Shown here: piece by piece, positions 23,709-31,863 of the stretch
Layout: the number at the start of each line of letters is the position of its first letter
Numbering within the stretch: the first letter of the stretch is position 1
Origin: Deltaproteobacteria bacterium
GTDB taxonomy: Bacteria; Desulfobacterota; Desulfobacteria; Desulfobacterales; UBA2156
Assembly (NCBI GenBank): GCA_019309485.1
Contig: JAFDGC010000018.1
Coordinates: forward strand, 1 to 53,078
Length of the DNA: 53,078 bases
Direction: 5' to 3'
Translations under genes and position numbers: made by a program
Notes under the pieces: generated by a model
Told to the model about the DNA's origin: nothing
What the model saw: only the letters and a program-made list of their open reading frames with translations
The model's database searches: none

Positions 23709-24191
23709 ATGCTGTCTCAGACCGGAATATACGCACTCAGGGCCATGGGGTATCTGGCGAATCAGGAAACCGGGGAACCGATTTTGACTCAAGTCATTTC
23801 AGAAAAAACAGGAATCCCTAAAAATTTTCTTTCAAAGATCCTGAATCGTCTGGTTCAGGGAGGGCTTGTCCAATCGGTCCGGGGAAGAGGCGGCGGATTC
23901 GTCCTGGCCCGGCCAGCAAACGAGATTTATCTCAAAGACGTGGTGGGGCTGTTCATGAAAATGGACGATTTTAAAAATTGTTTTTTGGGCGTGGATACCT
24001 GCAACGGAAAATGCGGACTCCACGAGAAGTGGCACACCATCGTCGTGGAATTCGAAAAGATGATCGGTGAAACCGCCGTGGATCAGATCGGATGGCGGCG
24101 GCCGTCCAAAAAGAAGGTGCAACATGTGAAAAAAAACCGACACAACCCACAAAAAAGGAGAAAAGAAAATGAAAGCAGTCAGCCTTTATGA
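23709..24191 (+). CDS. Rrf2-family transcriptional regulator (NsrR/IscR-like)
   Basis: A 160-residue winged-helix regulator. The HTH segment is ISEKTGIPKNFLSKILNRLV with wing GRGGGFVLAR. Three cysteines in NCFLGVDTCNGKCGLH, near residues 93-105, occupy the position of the Fe-S ligands of NsrR and IscR, although the spacing (6 and 3) differs from E. coli NsrR. Neighbouring genes for NO reductase and hemerythrin make NO the likely signal. The C-terminal tail is strongly basic (KKKVQHVKKNRHNPQKRRK) and overlaps the start of the cupin gene by 23 bases; its ribosome site lies within this tail. Confidence 0.85.
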   Translation: MLSQTGIYALRAMGYLANQETGEPILTQVISEKTGIPKNFLSKILNRLVQGGLVQSVRGRGGGFVLARPANEIYLKDVVGLFMKMDDFKNCFLGVDTCNGKCGLHEKWHTIVVEFEKMIGETAVDQIGWRRPSKKKVQHVKKNRHNPQKRRKENESSQPL

Positions 24192-24486
24192 AGCCAATGA
24201 TTTTGATGAAAAGACAATGAAGCGACTTTTGGTCCATGATTCGCCTTACATGAAGATCTTGAATTTCAACTTCAAGGCCGGGCAGACACTTCCGGTGCAC
24301 AACCACGACATCGAAGGAGAAGTCTGTTTGACTATTCTCGAGGGAGAAGGGGAATTTGTCGGGGCCGAAGACGCCTCCAGGCCGGCCAAGGCCGGAGATG
24401 TCATCATCACCGATATCAGTGAGCCTCACGGTCTGAACGCCTTCACGGATTTGCGACTTTTGGTCACCATCGCGCCGCCCATATGA
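24169..24486 (+). CDS. Cupin-domain protein
   Basis: A single small cupin of 105 residues. Metal-ligand motif 1 is HNHDIEGEVCLTILEGEGEF (His, His, Glu) and motif 2 is GDVIITDISEPHG (His). It is preceded by AAAGGAG inside the Rrf2 gene, with a 23-base overlap that suggests coupling. Small cupins beside Rrf2 and NO-response genes are frequent in anaerobes; the function is unknown. About 200 bases without a gene follow before the NO reductase. Confidence 0.85.
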   Translation: MKAVSLYEANDFDEKTMKRLLVHDSPYMKILNFNFKAGQTLPVHNHDIEGEVCLTILEGEGEFVGAEDASRPAKAGDVIITDISEPHGLNAFTDLRLLVTIAPPI

Positions 24487-24685
24487 GGCTTTCCACGGTT
24501 CCGATAATCTTGTCAATTTCCTTATCCCAAAGCGGAGGGGGTTTCGGCAATCACCTTGACGGTTTTCAGATACCGCAGCATCCTACGCGCCGTTCTCATC
24601 CGGTGGGGCGGAAAAGTATCCATCAGAGTCGATGTCGAGACATTGTTACCCAGGACCGGGAAAAACAACAGCAAAGGAGGCTTCC

Positions 24686-26944
24686 ATGATCAGTAAGAGG
24701 CTTCGGAACTATTTTCTCATCGCCATTTTCGGATCCATCGTGGTGGCGCTCATCGGGTATTTTTACACGGCCGCGGACTTGCCTCCGTATCCGGGAAAAG
24801 TCGTCTCGGAAAAGGGGACGGTGCTCACGGACAGGGACCGGATCCTGGCCGGTCAAAGCGTCTGGCAGAAATACGGCCTCATGGACCTGGGAAGCGTCTG
24901 GGGGCATGGCACTTACCGCGGACCCGATTTCACAGCCCAGGCCCTGCACCACATGGGCCTAAATATGCGGAAAAAACTGGCCAGGGACCAATTCAATGTC
25001 CCCTACACCGCCCTGGAGACCGATGCCAAGGGATTGGTGGACGCCGTGGTGATCCGACAGATCAAAACCAACACCTATGCCAAAGATACCGACACCCTGA
25101 CCTTTACCCCCCTTTTCGAACACGCCCTCATGGAAAACCGGAAATTTTATGAGACCTTGTTCACCCAGGGTGAGAAGGGCGGAACCATCCGGGGCGGAAC
25201 CATTAATGATCCCGCAGAGCTTCAGAACCTGGCTGACTTTTTCTTCTGGACGGCATGGGCCGCCGGAACCCTTCGGCCCGGGGACAACCACACCTATACC
25301 AACAACTGGCCCCATGATCCGGATGTGGGCAACACCGTCTCGGGAAAATCCCTGGTGTGGTCCGCCATCTCCCTGGTGGCGTTCGGGGTTTGCCTGGGAT
25401 TGATGATCTTCTTGTTTCATAAATACCAGTTCAACCGGGGCTCCAAGCCCTATCGGCCCGAGCCCGCACTGGCCCTGGCCGGTGCCGCCATTTCCCCCAG
25501 TCAGAAAAAGACCGCAAAGTATTTCCTCGTGGTCACGGCCCTGTTTTTCCTCCAGGTGAACATGGGAGGATTGATGGCCCATTATACGGTGCATCCAGAC
25601 TCCTTTTACGGGTTCGATTTCATCGCCCAATTCATCCCCTACAACTGGGTGAAAACCTGGCACCTTCAGCTGGCTGTCTTCTGGATCGCCACGGCGTGGA
25701 TCGGTATGACCCTTTTCGTGGCGCCCCGGGTGGGCGGCAAGGAGCCGGCGGGCCAGGGGTTTTTGGTGGATGTTCTCTTCGTAGCAGTCATCATCGTGGC
25801 TGTGGGGAGCCTCGTGGGTGAGGTGCTCGGCCTCAAGGGCCTCATCGGCGGCACATGGTGGTTCTGGCTGGGACACCAGGGATGGGAGTACCTGGAGCTG
25901 GGCCGGCTCTGGCAGATCCTCCTTCTGGTGGGCCTGATCATCTGGCTCTTCCTGGTGGTACGGGCGTTGAAGAGCCACTTTGCCGCAGGCCAGGACAAGT
26001 GGGGACTCCCCCATTTCCTTGCGTATTCCGGTGTTGCCGTGGTGGGCTTTTTTTCTTTCGGCCTCTTTTATGACCCCCACACCCATCTCACCATCGCCGA
26101 TTTCTGGCGCTGGTGGGTGGTCCACACCTGGGTGGAAGGAGCATTCGAATTCTTCGCCGCCGCCGCCATCGTCTTTGTGATGGTGAATCTCGATCTGGTG
26201 GACCTGAAGGCCGGACTCCGCACCGTGTACTTCACGGTGGCCCTGGCGCTGTCTTCGGGAATCATCGGGGTCGGCCACCACTATTACTGGTTCGGCGAGC
26301 CGTCCTTCTGGCTGGCGCTGGGATCCACCATCTCGGCCCTGGAACCGGTTCCCATCTTCCTTTTGCTGGCGGAAGTCTGGCACAGCCAGAAGGTGCTGGT
26401 GAAAGCCGGGAACAACTTTCCCTACCGGTACCCGCTCATGTTCCTCATGGCGTCCGTGGCATGGGAATTCCTCGGTGCCGGCGTCATGGGACTTTCCATC
26501 ACGACACCGGTGGTCAACTACTACGAACACGCCACCTACCTCACCGTGAACCACGGCCATACGGCGCTTTTCGGCACCTACGGCCTTTTGGCCATCGGGC
26601 TGCTTTTGTTCTCCATGCGGGGCCTGGTCACGGAGGAAGGATGGAACACCAAATTGCTGAGGGTGGCCTTCTGGGGGACCAATGTGGGGCTGTTCATCAT
26701 GTTCACCTGCACCCTGCTTCCCAACGGCATCCTCCAGGTGCTGGACAACGTCCGCCACGGATTCTGGCATGCGCGCTCCAATGCGTTCTGGGAAAGGGAT
26801 ATCATTCAGTTCCTCGGCCAAACCCGAATGGTCCCCGATTTCATGATCATCATCGGGGCAGCGGCGCTTCTGCTGTTCATGGTCAAAGCCGTCACCCGGT
26901 TGAAACCCGTTACGGTTCAATCCGGGAATGCCTTCCCTGAATAA
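24686..26944 (+). CDS. norB: Quinol-dependent nitric oxide reductase (qNOR)
   Basis: Reduces 2 NO to N2O with electrons from quinol; integral membrane heme-copper-superfamily enzyme of 752 residues, the usual qNOR length with the fused N-terminal cytochrome-c-like domain that lacks heme c. Non-heme iron ligands are H480 (HTWVEG, with E484) and H531-H532 (GVGHHYYWFG); the heme ligands H623 and H625 are in VNHGHTALFG. All essential residues are present. ATG 24686 follows AAAGGAGG. With an Rrf2 regulator upstream and hemerythrin downstream this is most likely NO detoxification rather than denitrification, as no nitrite reductase of the denitrifying type is visible. Confidence 0.95.
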   Translation: MISKRLRNYFLIAIFGSIVVALIGYFYTAADLPPYPGKVVSEKGTVLTDRDRILAGQSVWQKYGLMDLGSVWGHGTYRGPDFTAQALHHMGLNMRKKLARDQFNVPYTALETDAKGLVDAVVIRQIKTNTYAKDTDTLTFTPLFEHALMENRKFYETLFTQGEKGGTIRGGTINDPAELQNLADFFFWTAWAAGTLRPGDNHTYTNNWPHDPDVGNTVSGKSLVWSAISLVAFGVCLGLMIFLFHKYQFNRGSKPYRPEPALALAGAAISPSQKKTAKYFLVVTALFFLQVNMGGLMAHYTVHPDSFYGFDFIAQFIPYNWVKTWHLQLAVFWIATAWIGMTLFVAPRVGGKEPAGQGFLVDVLFVAVIIVAVGSLVGEVLGLKGLIGGTWWFWLGHQGWEYLELGRLWQILLLVGLIIWLFLVVRALKSHFAAGQDKWGLPHFLAYSGVAVVGFFSFGLFYDPHTHLTIADFWRWWVVHTWVEGAFEFFAAAAIVFVMVNLDLVDLKAGLRTVYFTVALALSSGIIGVGHHYYWFGEPSFWLALGSTISALEPVPIFLLLAEVWHSQKVLVKAGNNFPYRYPLMFLMASVAWEFLGAGVMGLSITTPVVNYYEHATYLTVNHGHTALFGTYGLLAIGLLLFSMRGLVTEEGWNTKLLRVAFWGTNVGLFIMFTCTLLPNGILQVLDNVRHGFWHARSNAFWERDIIQFLGQTRMVPDFMIIIGAAALLLFMVKAVTRLKPVTVQSGNAFPE

Positions 26945-27038
26945 AAGAAGGCACCGGGGCAACCTGTGGCATGCTTCTCTCCTTTCCGTCCGGGTGCCCG
27001 ATCATCCGGGCGGAAAGGAACCTTGTAGAGGTTCGAAC

Positions 27039-28226
27039 ATGCAGATTCCAGTGGCGCTGAAACGTGCCCAAAAACTGCGGAAAGCGGTTCAAATCGGATT
27101 TCTGATAACGACCCTGTGGATCGGGTTCGAATTTGTCCGGTTCGTGGACGCACTCGAGTCCGGAACCGCTGTTTCCGTCTCCCGCCCTCCGGGAGTGGAA
27201 GCCTTTTTGCCCATCAGTTCCCTGATCAGCATCAAGCACTGGATCCTTACCGGCGGGATTAATTCCGTTCATCCGGCGGGACTCGTCATTTTTCTGATGG
27301 TACTGAGTACCGCGTTGCTTTTAAAAAAGGGGTTTTGCAGCTGGATATGCCCCTTTGGTCTTTTGTCGGAACAACTGGCAAAAATCCATCGAACGGTCTT
27401 CGGAAGAAACATCCGACTCCCCGCATGGCTCGATATGCCGTTGCGAAGCCTGAAATACCTGCTGTTGCTTTTCTTTTTCTGGGCCATCCTGGTCCGGATG
27501 GATACCCGCGCACTCGAGATTTTCATTTACAGCCCCTACAACCGCGTCGCCGACATCAAGATGCTGAAGTTCTTCACCGACATATCGACCTTTTCCCTGG
27601 GGGTATTAATTTTGCTGTTCCTGCTTTCCCTTTTGTTTCGTAACTTCTGGTGCCGTTATCTTTGCCCCTACGGCGCGCTCCTGGGGATTGTCAGCGTCTT
27701 CAGCGTCACCCGGATCCGCCGGGAGGCGTCCACATGCACGGACTGCAGGAAATGCGCGAAGGTGTGCCCCTCGGATATTTCGGTACACCGGTTGAGATCC
27801 GTGGGCTCCGACGAATGTCATGCCTGCATGCAATGCGTGGATGCCTGTCCCCTCCCGGGGACCCTGACGTTTTCCCCCGTCGGCCTGCCTGTCGGCGTCA
27901 AACCCTGGCTTTATGCGGCGATGCTGATCCTCCTCTTTGCGGGAGGCTCCACCATTGCAAAATCGGCGGGGATCTGGAAAAACGGAATCCGCCTGGAAGA
28001 ATACGTGTTTCACATCCATCATCTCCAACTTCCCGTTTACCAGCACCACCGGGGGAATGTTCCCGTCTACGATCCCGATCTGTTTCCGCCTCCCGGGCGC
28101 TTTCAAAGTAAAACATTCCAAAAAAGCAAGGAGGCATTCCATGGAACCCACGGGCGTCCTGATCCAAGAGCATCGGAAGATTCTTCAAGCGCTGGAACAC
28201 TTCCGGCAGGCAAAGACCGGTCTTGA
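27039..28226 (+). CDS. NapH/NosR-like polyferredoxin membrane protein
   Basis: About 395 residues with several transmembrane helices, two CxxxCP motifs at the membrane face (FCSWICPFG, WCRYLCPYG) and two 4Fe-4S clusters in CTDCRKCAKVCP and CHACMQCVDACP. Proteins of this type (NapH, NosR, CcoG relatives) transfer electrons between quinones and periplasmic or cytoplasmic partners. Start ATG 27039 (GAGG seven bases before). The family-like C terminus ends around VPVYDPD; the frame then runs on for about 50 residues of arginine/proline-rich sequence overlapping the hemerythrin gene by 86 bases, so the natural stop may have been lost. Confidence 0.85.
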   Translation: MQIPVALKRAQKLRKAVQIGFLITTLWIGFEFVRFVDALESGTAVSVSRPPGVEAFLPISSLISIKHWILTGGINSVHPAGLVIFLMVLSTALLLKKGFCSWICPFGLLSEQLAKIHRTVFGRNIRLPAWLDMPLRSLKYLLLLFFFWAILVRMDTRALEIFIYSPYNRVADIKMLKFFTDISTFSLGVLILLFLLSLLFRNFWCRYLCPYGALLGIVSVFSVTRIRREASTCTDCRKCAKVCPSDISVHRLRSVGSDECHACMQCVDACPLPGTLTFSPVGLPVGVKPWLYAAMLILLFAGGSTIAKSAGIWKNGIRLEEYVFHIHHLQLPVYQHHRGNVPVYDPDLFPPPGRFQSKTFQKSKEAFHGTHGRPDPRASEDSSSAGTLPAGKDRS

Positions 28227-28716
28227 AAAAGGAGGTCGACCCGATACCGGTTTTTTTCAAGCCGGGATCCGGTTTTTTTCCGCGTATGCGGACCGCTTTC
28301 ATCATTTCAAAGAAGAGTTTCTCATGTTCGGATTGCTGGCCCAGAAAAAAGACGGCGCCATCGATCTTGAAATCGGGGCCTTGAGATTCCAGCATGAACG
28401 GTGCAGACACCATCTGGAACAAATGCAGGCCGCCCTTGACGGGTATTCCCGGAAAGACGAAATCGCCGTCGTCAGTTTGTTGGAACACCTTGCCGCCTAC
28501 ACCTCCCTGTTGCAGCGCCATATCCACCTGGAAGACAGTGTCTTTTTCCCGATGATCCAAAACGCGCTCACCGACAAAGAAAAAATGGCCCTTTTGGACT
28601 ATTTTCTCAACGAAGAAAAACGGTTCCGGGAAACCGGCGGGGAAAGCGCCTGTGCTTCGGACCTGAACATCCTGCAAGAAGCCAAAGGGGAAAACCATGC
28701 ATCGCCGAAAGCTTAA
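28141..28716 (+). CDS. Hemerythrin-domain protein
   Basis: A 191-residue four-helix di-iron protein. Histidine/glutamate ligands are visible in LIQEHRKIL, FHHFKEEFLMFG, RFQHERCRHHLEQM and RHIHLEDSVFFPM. GGAGG sits before ATG 28141. Hemerythrin-like proteins near NO genes (YtfE/RIC, DNIC-forming types) bind O2 or NO or repair Fe-S clusters; the exact role here is not decided. The gene overlaps both neighbours (86 bases with the NapH-like frame and 20 bases with the kinase), which implies one transcript. Confidence 0.88.
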   Translation: MEPTGVLIQEHRKILQALEHFRQAKTGLEKGGRPDTGFFQAGIRFFSAYADRFHHFKEEFLMFGLLAQKKDGAIDLEIGALRFQHERCRHHLEQMQAALDGYSRKDEIAVVSLLEHLAAYTSLLQRHIHLEDSVFFPMIQNALTDKEKMALLDYFLNEEKRFRETGGESACASDLNILQEAKGENHASPKA

Positions 28717-30178
28717 CTGCTGGGAATACATGAAATGCGGGAGAGAACCCGGCGGCGTGCACGCCCATGACCTCGGGGTCTGTCCGGCCGCCTCCGATGA
28801 TTCCTATTCCGGAATCAACGCCGGTGTCTGCGGGGGACGCTTCTGCTGGGCCATGGCCGGCACTTTTTGCGGCGGGCGGTGCCAGGGAACCTTCGTGGAA
28901 AAACGCGCGTCCTGCCTGAAATGCGACTTTTATAAACGGGTACAGGTGGAAGAGGGGACCGCCAACTTGCGGACCAAGTTCCTCCAGTTCGTCACCCTTG
29001 ACGGCGAAACACCCCTGATCAAGGAGATGGAGGTACGGCACATCAAGGCCGGGGACCGGTTCATCCGCCAGGGGGATCCCGTGGGCCCGGCGTACATCAT
29101 CCAGCGGGGGGCCTGCATCGTGCTGGCGGAAAAAAACGGCCAGCTGCATCCCGCCGGGCATCGCGGGGAAGGGGATATCGTGGGGATCACTTCCATGTTG
29201 ACCGGGGAGCCCCGGACCGCCCACGTGGAGGCCGAAACCGACATGGAGGTCTGGGTTCTCGATGAAAAGACCTTTGACGACCTCACCCATGCGGATCCCG
29301 ATCTATTGGCCTTTCTCACTGAATTGACCGCAGACCGCTTCGACTCCAGACGCCCCACGGCGGACCGGATGGTCGGAAAATACCTGATCACCGACATCAT
29401 CGGCCGGGGCGGCTACAGCATTGTTTACAAGGGGCTGCACACCGGGCTCCAGATGCCCGTGGCCATCAAGATGATGCGCCATGACCTTGCCGCCGACGAA
29501 ACGTTTTTAACAAACTTCCGAAACGAGGCCCGGATCATCGCCGGCTTGAGCCATGAAAACATCATCAAAGTTTTCGACATCGAAGAGCGTTTCAAGACGA
29601 TTTTCATCATCATGGAGTTCGTGGAAGGCCGCTCCCTCAAGGCCATGCTGGAACAGCTCAAGAAGATCCCGGCCGAACCGGCGGTTTACTACCTGGTCCA
29701 GACATTGGCCGCCCTTGAATACGCCCATCGAAAAGGAATCCTTCACCGGGACATCAACTTGACCAACATTTTTATTTTGAACGACGACCGCATCAAGATC
29801 CTGGACTTCGGCCTGGCCTGCCCTGTCGGCACCCAGGACTTTACGTCTTTCGGAACGCCGTTTTACATGGCACCGGAACAGATCGTAAGCGAGCCCATGG
29901 ACGCCCGAACCGATCTCTACGCCCTCGGAATCACGGCGTACCAGATGGTCACCGGACAACACCCCTTTCAGGAAGAACGGTTCGACGCCCTCATGGACTT
30001 GCACCTCAAACACGACATCCCGGATCCGCTTCCTCTGGCGGAAAACATACCGGAAAGCCTTCGCGGATTTATCCTGAAATGCGGACGCCGGGATCCCGGA
30101 AAACGGTATCAAAGCGCACAGGAGGCGTTGGAAACGCTTTTGCCTTTGGCCGGACGATTGAAAAAGGAGGCCCTGTGA
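28697..30178 (+). CDS. Ser/Thr protein kinase fused to two-CW-like and cyclic-nucleotide-binding domains
   Basis: A 493-residue soluble protein with three parts. Residues 1-80: cysteine-rich two-CW-like domain (C8, C14, C29, C45, C50, C58, C62, C73, C76; CWEYMKCG and CWAM). About 105-205: cNMP/Crp-type sensor (IKAGDRFIRQGDPVGPAYII). About 228-490: a complete Hanks kinase with GRGGYS loop, K258, E277, HRD 350-352, N357, DFG 370-372 and APE. All catalytic residues are present. It is the last gene of the NO cluster and overlaps hemerythrin by 20 bases. I infer a redox/NO- or nucleotide-gated kinase; targets are unknown. It is convergent with the glycosyltransferase. Confidence 0.88.
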   Translation: MHRRKLNCWEYMKCGREPGGVHAHDLGVCPAASDDSYSGINAGVCGGRFCWAMAGTFCGGRCQGTFVEKRASCLKCDFYKRVQVEEGTANLRTKFLQFVTLDGETPLIKEMEVRHIKAGDRFIRQGDPVGPAYIIQRGACIVLAEKNGQLHPAGHRGEGDIVGITSMLTGEPRTAHVEAETDMEVWVLDEKTFDDLTHADPDLLAFLTELTADRFDSRRPTADRMVGKYLITDIIGRGGYSIVYKGLHTGLQMPVAIKMMRHDLAADETFLTNFRNEARIIAGLSHENIIKVFDIEERFKTIFIIMEFVEGRSLKAMLEQLKKIPAEPAVYYLVQTLAALEYAHRKGILHRDINLTNIFILNDDRIKILDFGLACPVGTQDFTSFGTPFYMAPEQIVSEPMDARTDLYALGITAYQMVTGQHPFQEERFDALMDLHLKHDIPDPLPLAENIPESLRGFILKCGRRDPGKRYQSAQEALETLLPLAGRLKKEAL

Positions 30179-30188
30179 GAAAATGGGT

Positions 30189-31250
30189 TTATCCAAAACC
30201 GCTTAGATATTCGATTCCCGCCGTCCGCCGCCACGCCTCTTCGGCCAATTGACGGACTTCTTTTCTTCTGCCTTCATGAATCCATTGGGCGATGATCTGT
30301 GCCGTCCGGGGATACCCCATCGCTGGCGGATGCGGCGCATCCAGCCATTTTCGAATGCACCGCCGGTCCAGGGAGGCCATGGCCTCCCCCAGCTTGAGAC
30401 GGACAAGGGCCAAGGCATTGGACTCCTGTTCCATCTGGCCTTTCAGGGGTTTGACCAGGATCTTTTTCCCGATATGCAGCGCTTCGCTGATCAGCTCGAA
30501 CCCCGCATTGCTGAGAACCCCGCCGCACTCCGAAAGGTCTTCCAGGAATCCGGTTCGTGAAAAGGGCCGGACGCAAAGGTTTTGAACATTTTCTGCGGCA
30601 TCCACCCCGGACATGCCGTAGATGTAGAAGCGATGATTATCAAAAGCGGATAAAAGCCCTTTCACCGTTTCCGGGTCTTCGAAAGGAAGGTACACCAGGA
30701 TCTTTTCCATGGTTTTTTTCGGAGCCCTTTTGAGTCCTTCGGGAACAATGGGAGGCATAATGGGACAATTGAAATGGTACCAGTGAAGGCCGATCGGCGT
30801 ATCGCAGAATGCAAACCGTTTTAAAATCCACAGGTATGGACGGCATCTATCCCCCATGGGAATATCATAGTAGAAGGCATATTGATGCCCGATACCGATG
30901 GAAGGAATTTGATATCGTCGGGCCAGGCGCGCCGTAAAGGGTTCGAAATCCGTGATGATCAGGTCGTATCCGGCAGCATCCAACCGGGCCGCATCCCGAT
31001 AAAACCGGAAAAGATTCAAGGACAAAAGGGTGGAAAAGACATGCACCCGCCCTTTTTGCGTCCGGAAGGTCAGGCCGTCCACACTTTGATTGGGGTGAAA
31101 AACCTCCAGGTTTGCGAATCGCCGGGGATCCTTTCCGCTGAAAAGGACATGGACCTCGTGTCCCATCGCCTTCAGACAGGCGATGACTTCCCTGGAGCGA
31201 CAGACATGCCCGTTTCCCGTGGTCTGGACCCCGTATAGAATTTTTTTCAT
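30189..31250 (-). CDS. MurG-like glycosyltransferase (MJ1255/VC2487-type)
   Basis: About 353 residues. The start MKKILYGVQTTGNGHVCRS is characteristic of the GT28-like group often annotated MJ1255/VC2487, with a nucleotide-sugar site near the C-terminal segment GGVLSNAGFELISEALHIGK. ATG 31250 is chosen since the upstream in-frame part (31251-31600) is a different, broken gene that runs in without a stop. No ribosome site is obvious (GGCTTGATACC ahead), so expression may depend on the upstream remnant. Donor and acceptor are unknown. It ends 10 bases from the convergent kinase gene. Confidence 0.8.
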   Translation of the reverse strand: MKKILYGVQTTGNGHVCRSREVIACLKAMGHEVHVLFSGKDPRRFANLEVFHPNQSVDGLTFRTQKGRVHVFSTLLSLNLFRFYRDAARLDAAGYDLIITDFEPFTARLARRYQIPSIGIGHQYAFYYDIPMGDRCRPYLWILKRFAFCDTPIGLHWYHFNCPIMPPIVPEGLKRAPKKTMEKILVYLPFEDPETVKGLLSAFDNHRFYIYGMSGVDAAENVQNLCVRPFSRTGFLEDLSECGGVLSNAGFELISEALHIGKKILVKPLKGQMEQESNALALVRLKLGEAMASLDRRCIRKWLDAPHPPAMGYPRTAQIIAQWIHEGRRKEVRQLAEEAWRRTAGIEYLSGFG

Positions 31251-31364
31251 GGTATCAAGCCGTTGGCCGCATTGTCCACCGTCGAAACCTTTCCATTTCT
31301 TTGATTTTACCCCATTCTCTCCACGTTCGGAAGTCCGGTGAACGAGCCGATATCCCTGGAACCT

Positions 31365-31600
31365 TTCATTCATTCTCCGCTCGAATCGTCTTCTCAAAAT
31401 GACGGCCGCGGCATTCATGACGATCAAAAAGGCCAAGAGCACGATGACCGCCGCCGAAGTCCGTTCCACGAAGGCCTGCTCCGGGCTGTCCGCCCACAGA
31501 TAGATCTGGACGGGGAGCGCCGTGGCCGGGTCCGTGAATCGTGTCGGAATCTCCACGATGAAGGCCACCATGCCGATCATCAGCAACGGCGCCGTTGCGC
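31365..31600 (-). pseudogene. pstA: 3' remnant of phosphate ABC permease gene
   Basis: The last 78 or so codons of a PstA-type permease: TAPLLMIGMVAFIVEIPTRF, ALPVQIYLWADSPEQAFVER, then the final helix SAAVIVLLAFLIVMNAAAVIL and RRRFERR, where PstA proteins end. Everything upstream is missing: the fragment starts exactly where the half MITE at 31591-31668 begins. The original stop has been lost, so the frame continues into the glycosyltransferase. No pstB, pstC or pstS is nearby. Confidence 0.8.
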
Positions 31601-31668
31601 ATAGTGCACTATAGCGCAACGGCATTTTCCTTTTATCTGCGGCAAACTCGAAAATCGCTCAACTTAGG
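31591..31668 (-). mobile_element. Half copy of the 208-base MITE
   Basis: These 78 bases match, in reverse and with two mismatches, the left end of the element at 36766-36973, including its terminal CCTAAGTTGAGCG and the internal palindromic ATAGTGCACTAT region. The right half is absent, and the break abuts the truncated pstA. The two copies form inverted repeats around a 5 kb block (HAO-like, NapC-type, molybdopterin-binding and radical SAM genes). Confidence 0.7.
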
Positions 31669-31805
31669 TTCCATTTAATCCCGGGAGTTACGACGGACCC
31701 GATCACTGTTTTCCGGATCCGCTTGCATTGAAAGGCAAAATAAAAAGCCCATATTAAGGAAAAATGAGTCTTTTATTGGGGTTGTGTTAAATAAAGGGGA
31801 GAATA

Positions 31806-31846
31806 AAAAAAACCCCGCTCCCATCTACGGGGCGGGGTTTTTGAAA
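31806..31846 (-). terminator. Intrinsic terminator after the octaheme HAO-like gene
   Basis: AAACCCCGC and GCGGGGTTT arms around a short loop, flanked by A-runs on the left and T-runs on the right, so it may work in both directions. It lies about 20 bases beyond the stop of the HAO-like gene at 31864. Confidence 0.85.
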
Positions 31847-31863
31847 GGGGAATTTTCGGAAAG

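Noticed and set aside
24483-24689. Open frame between cupin and qNOR genes
   Set aside because: Arginine/serine-rich product without hydrophobic pattern; overlaps the qNOR ribosome site. I regard 24487-24685 as untranslated, with nothing clear in it.
24959-26962. 667-codon open frame on the minus strand
   Set aside because: It is the exact antisense of the qNOR gene, with proline/histidine/glutamine-rich low-complexity product and no family features. High G/C at third positions keeps such shadow frames open.
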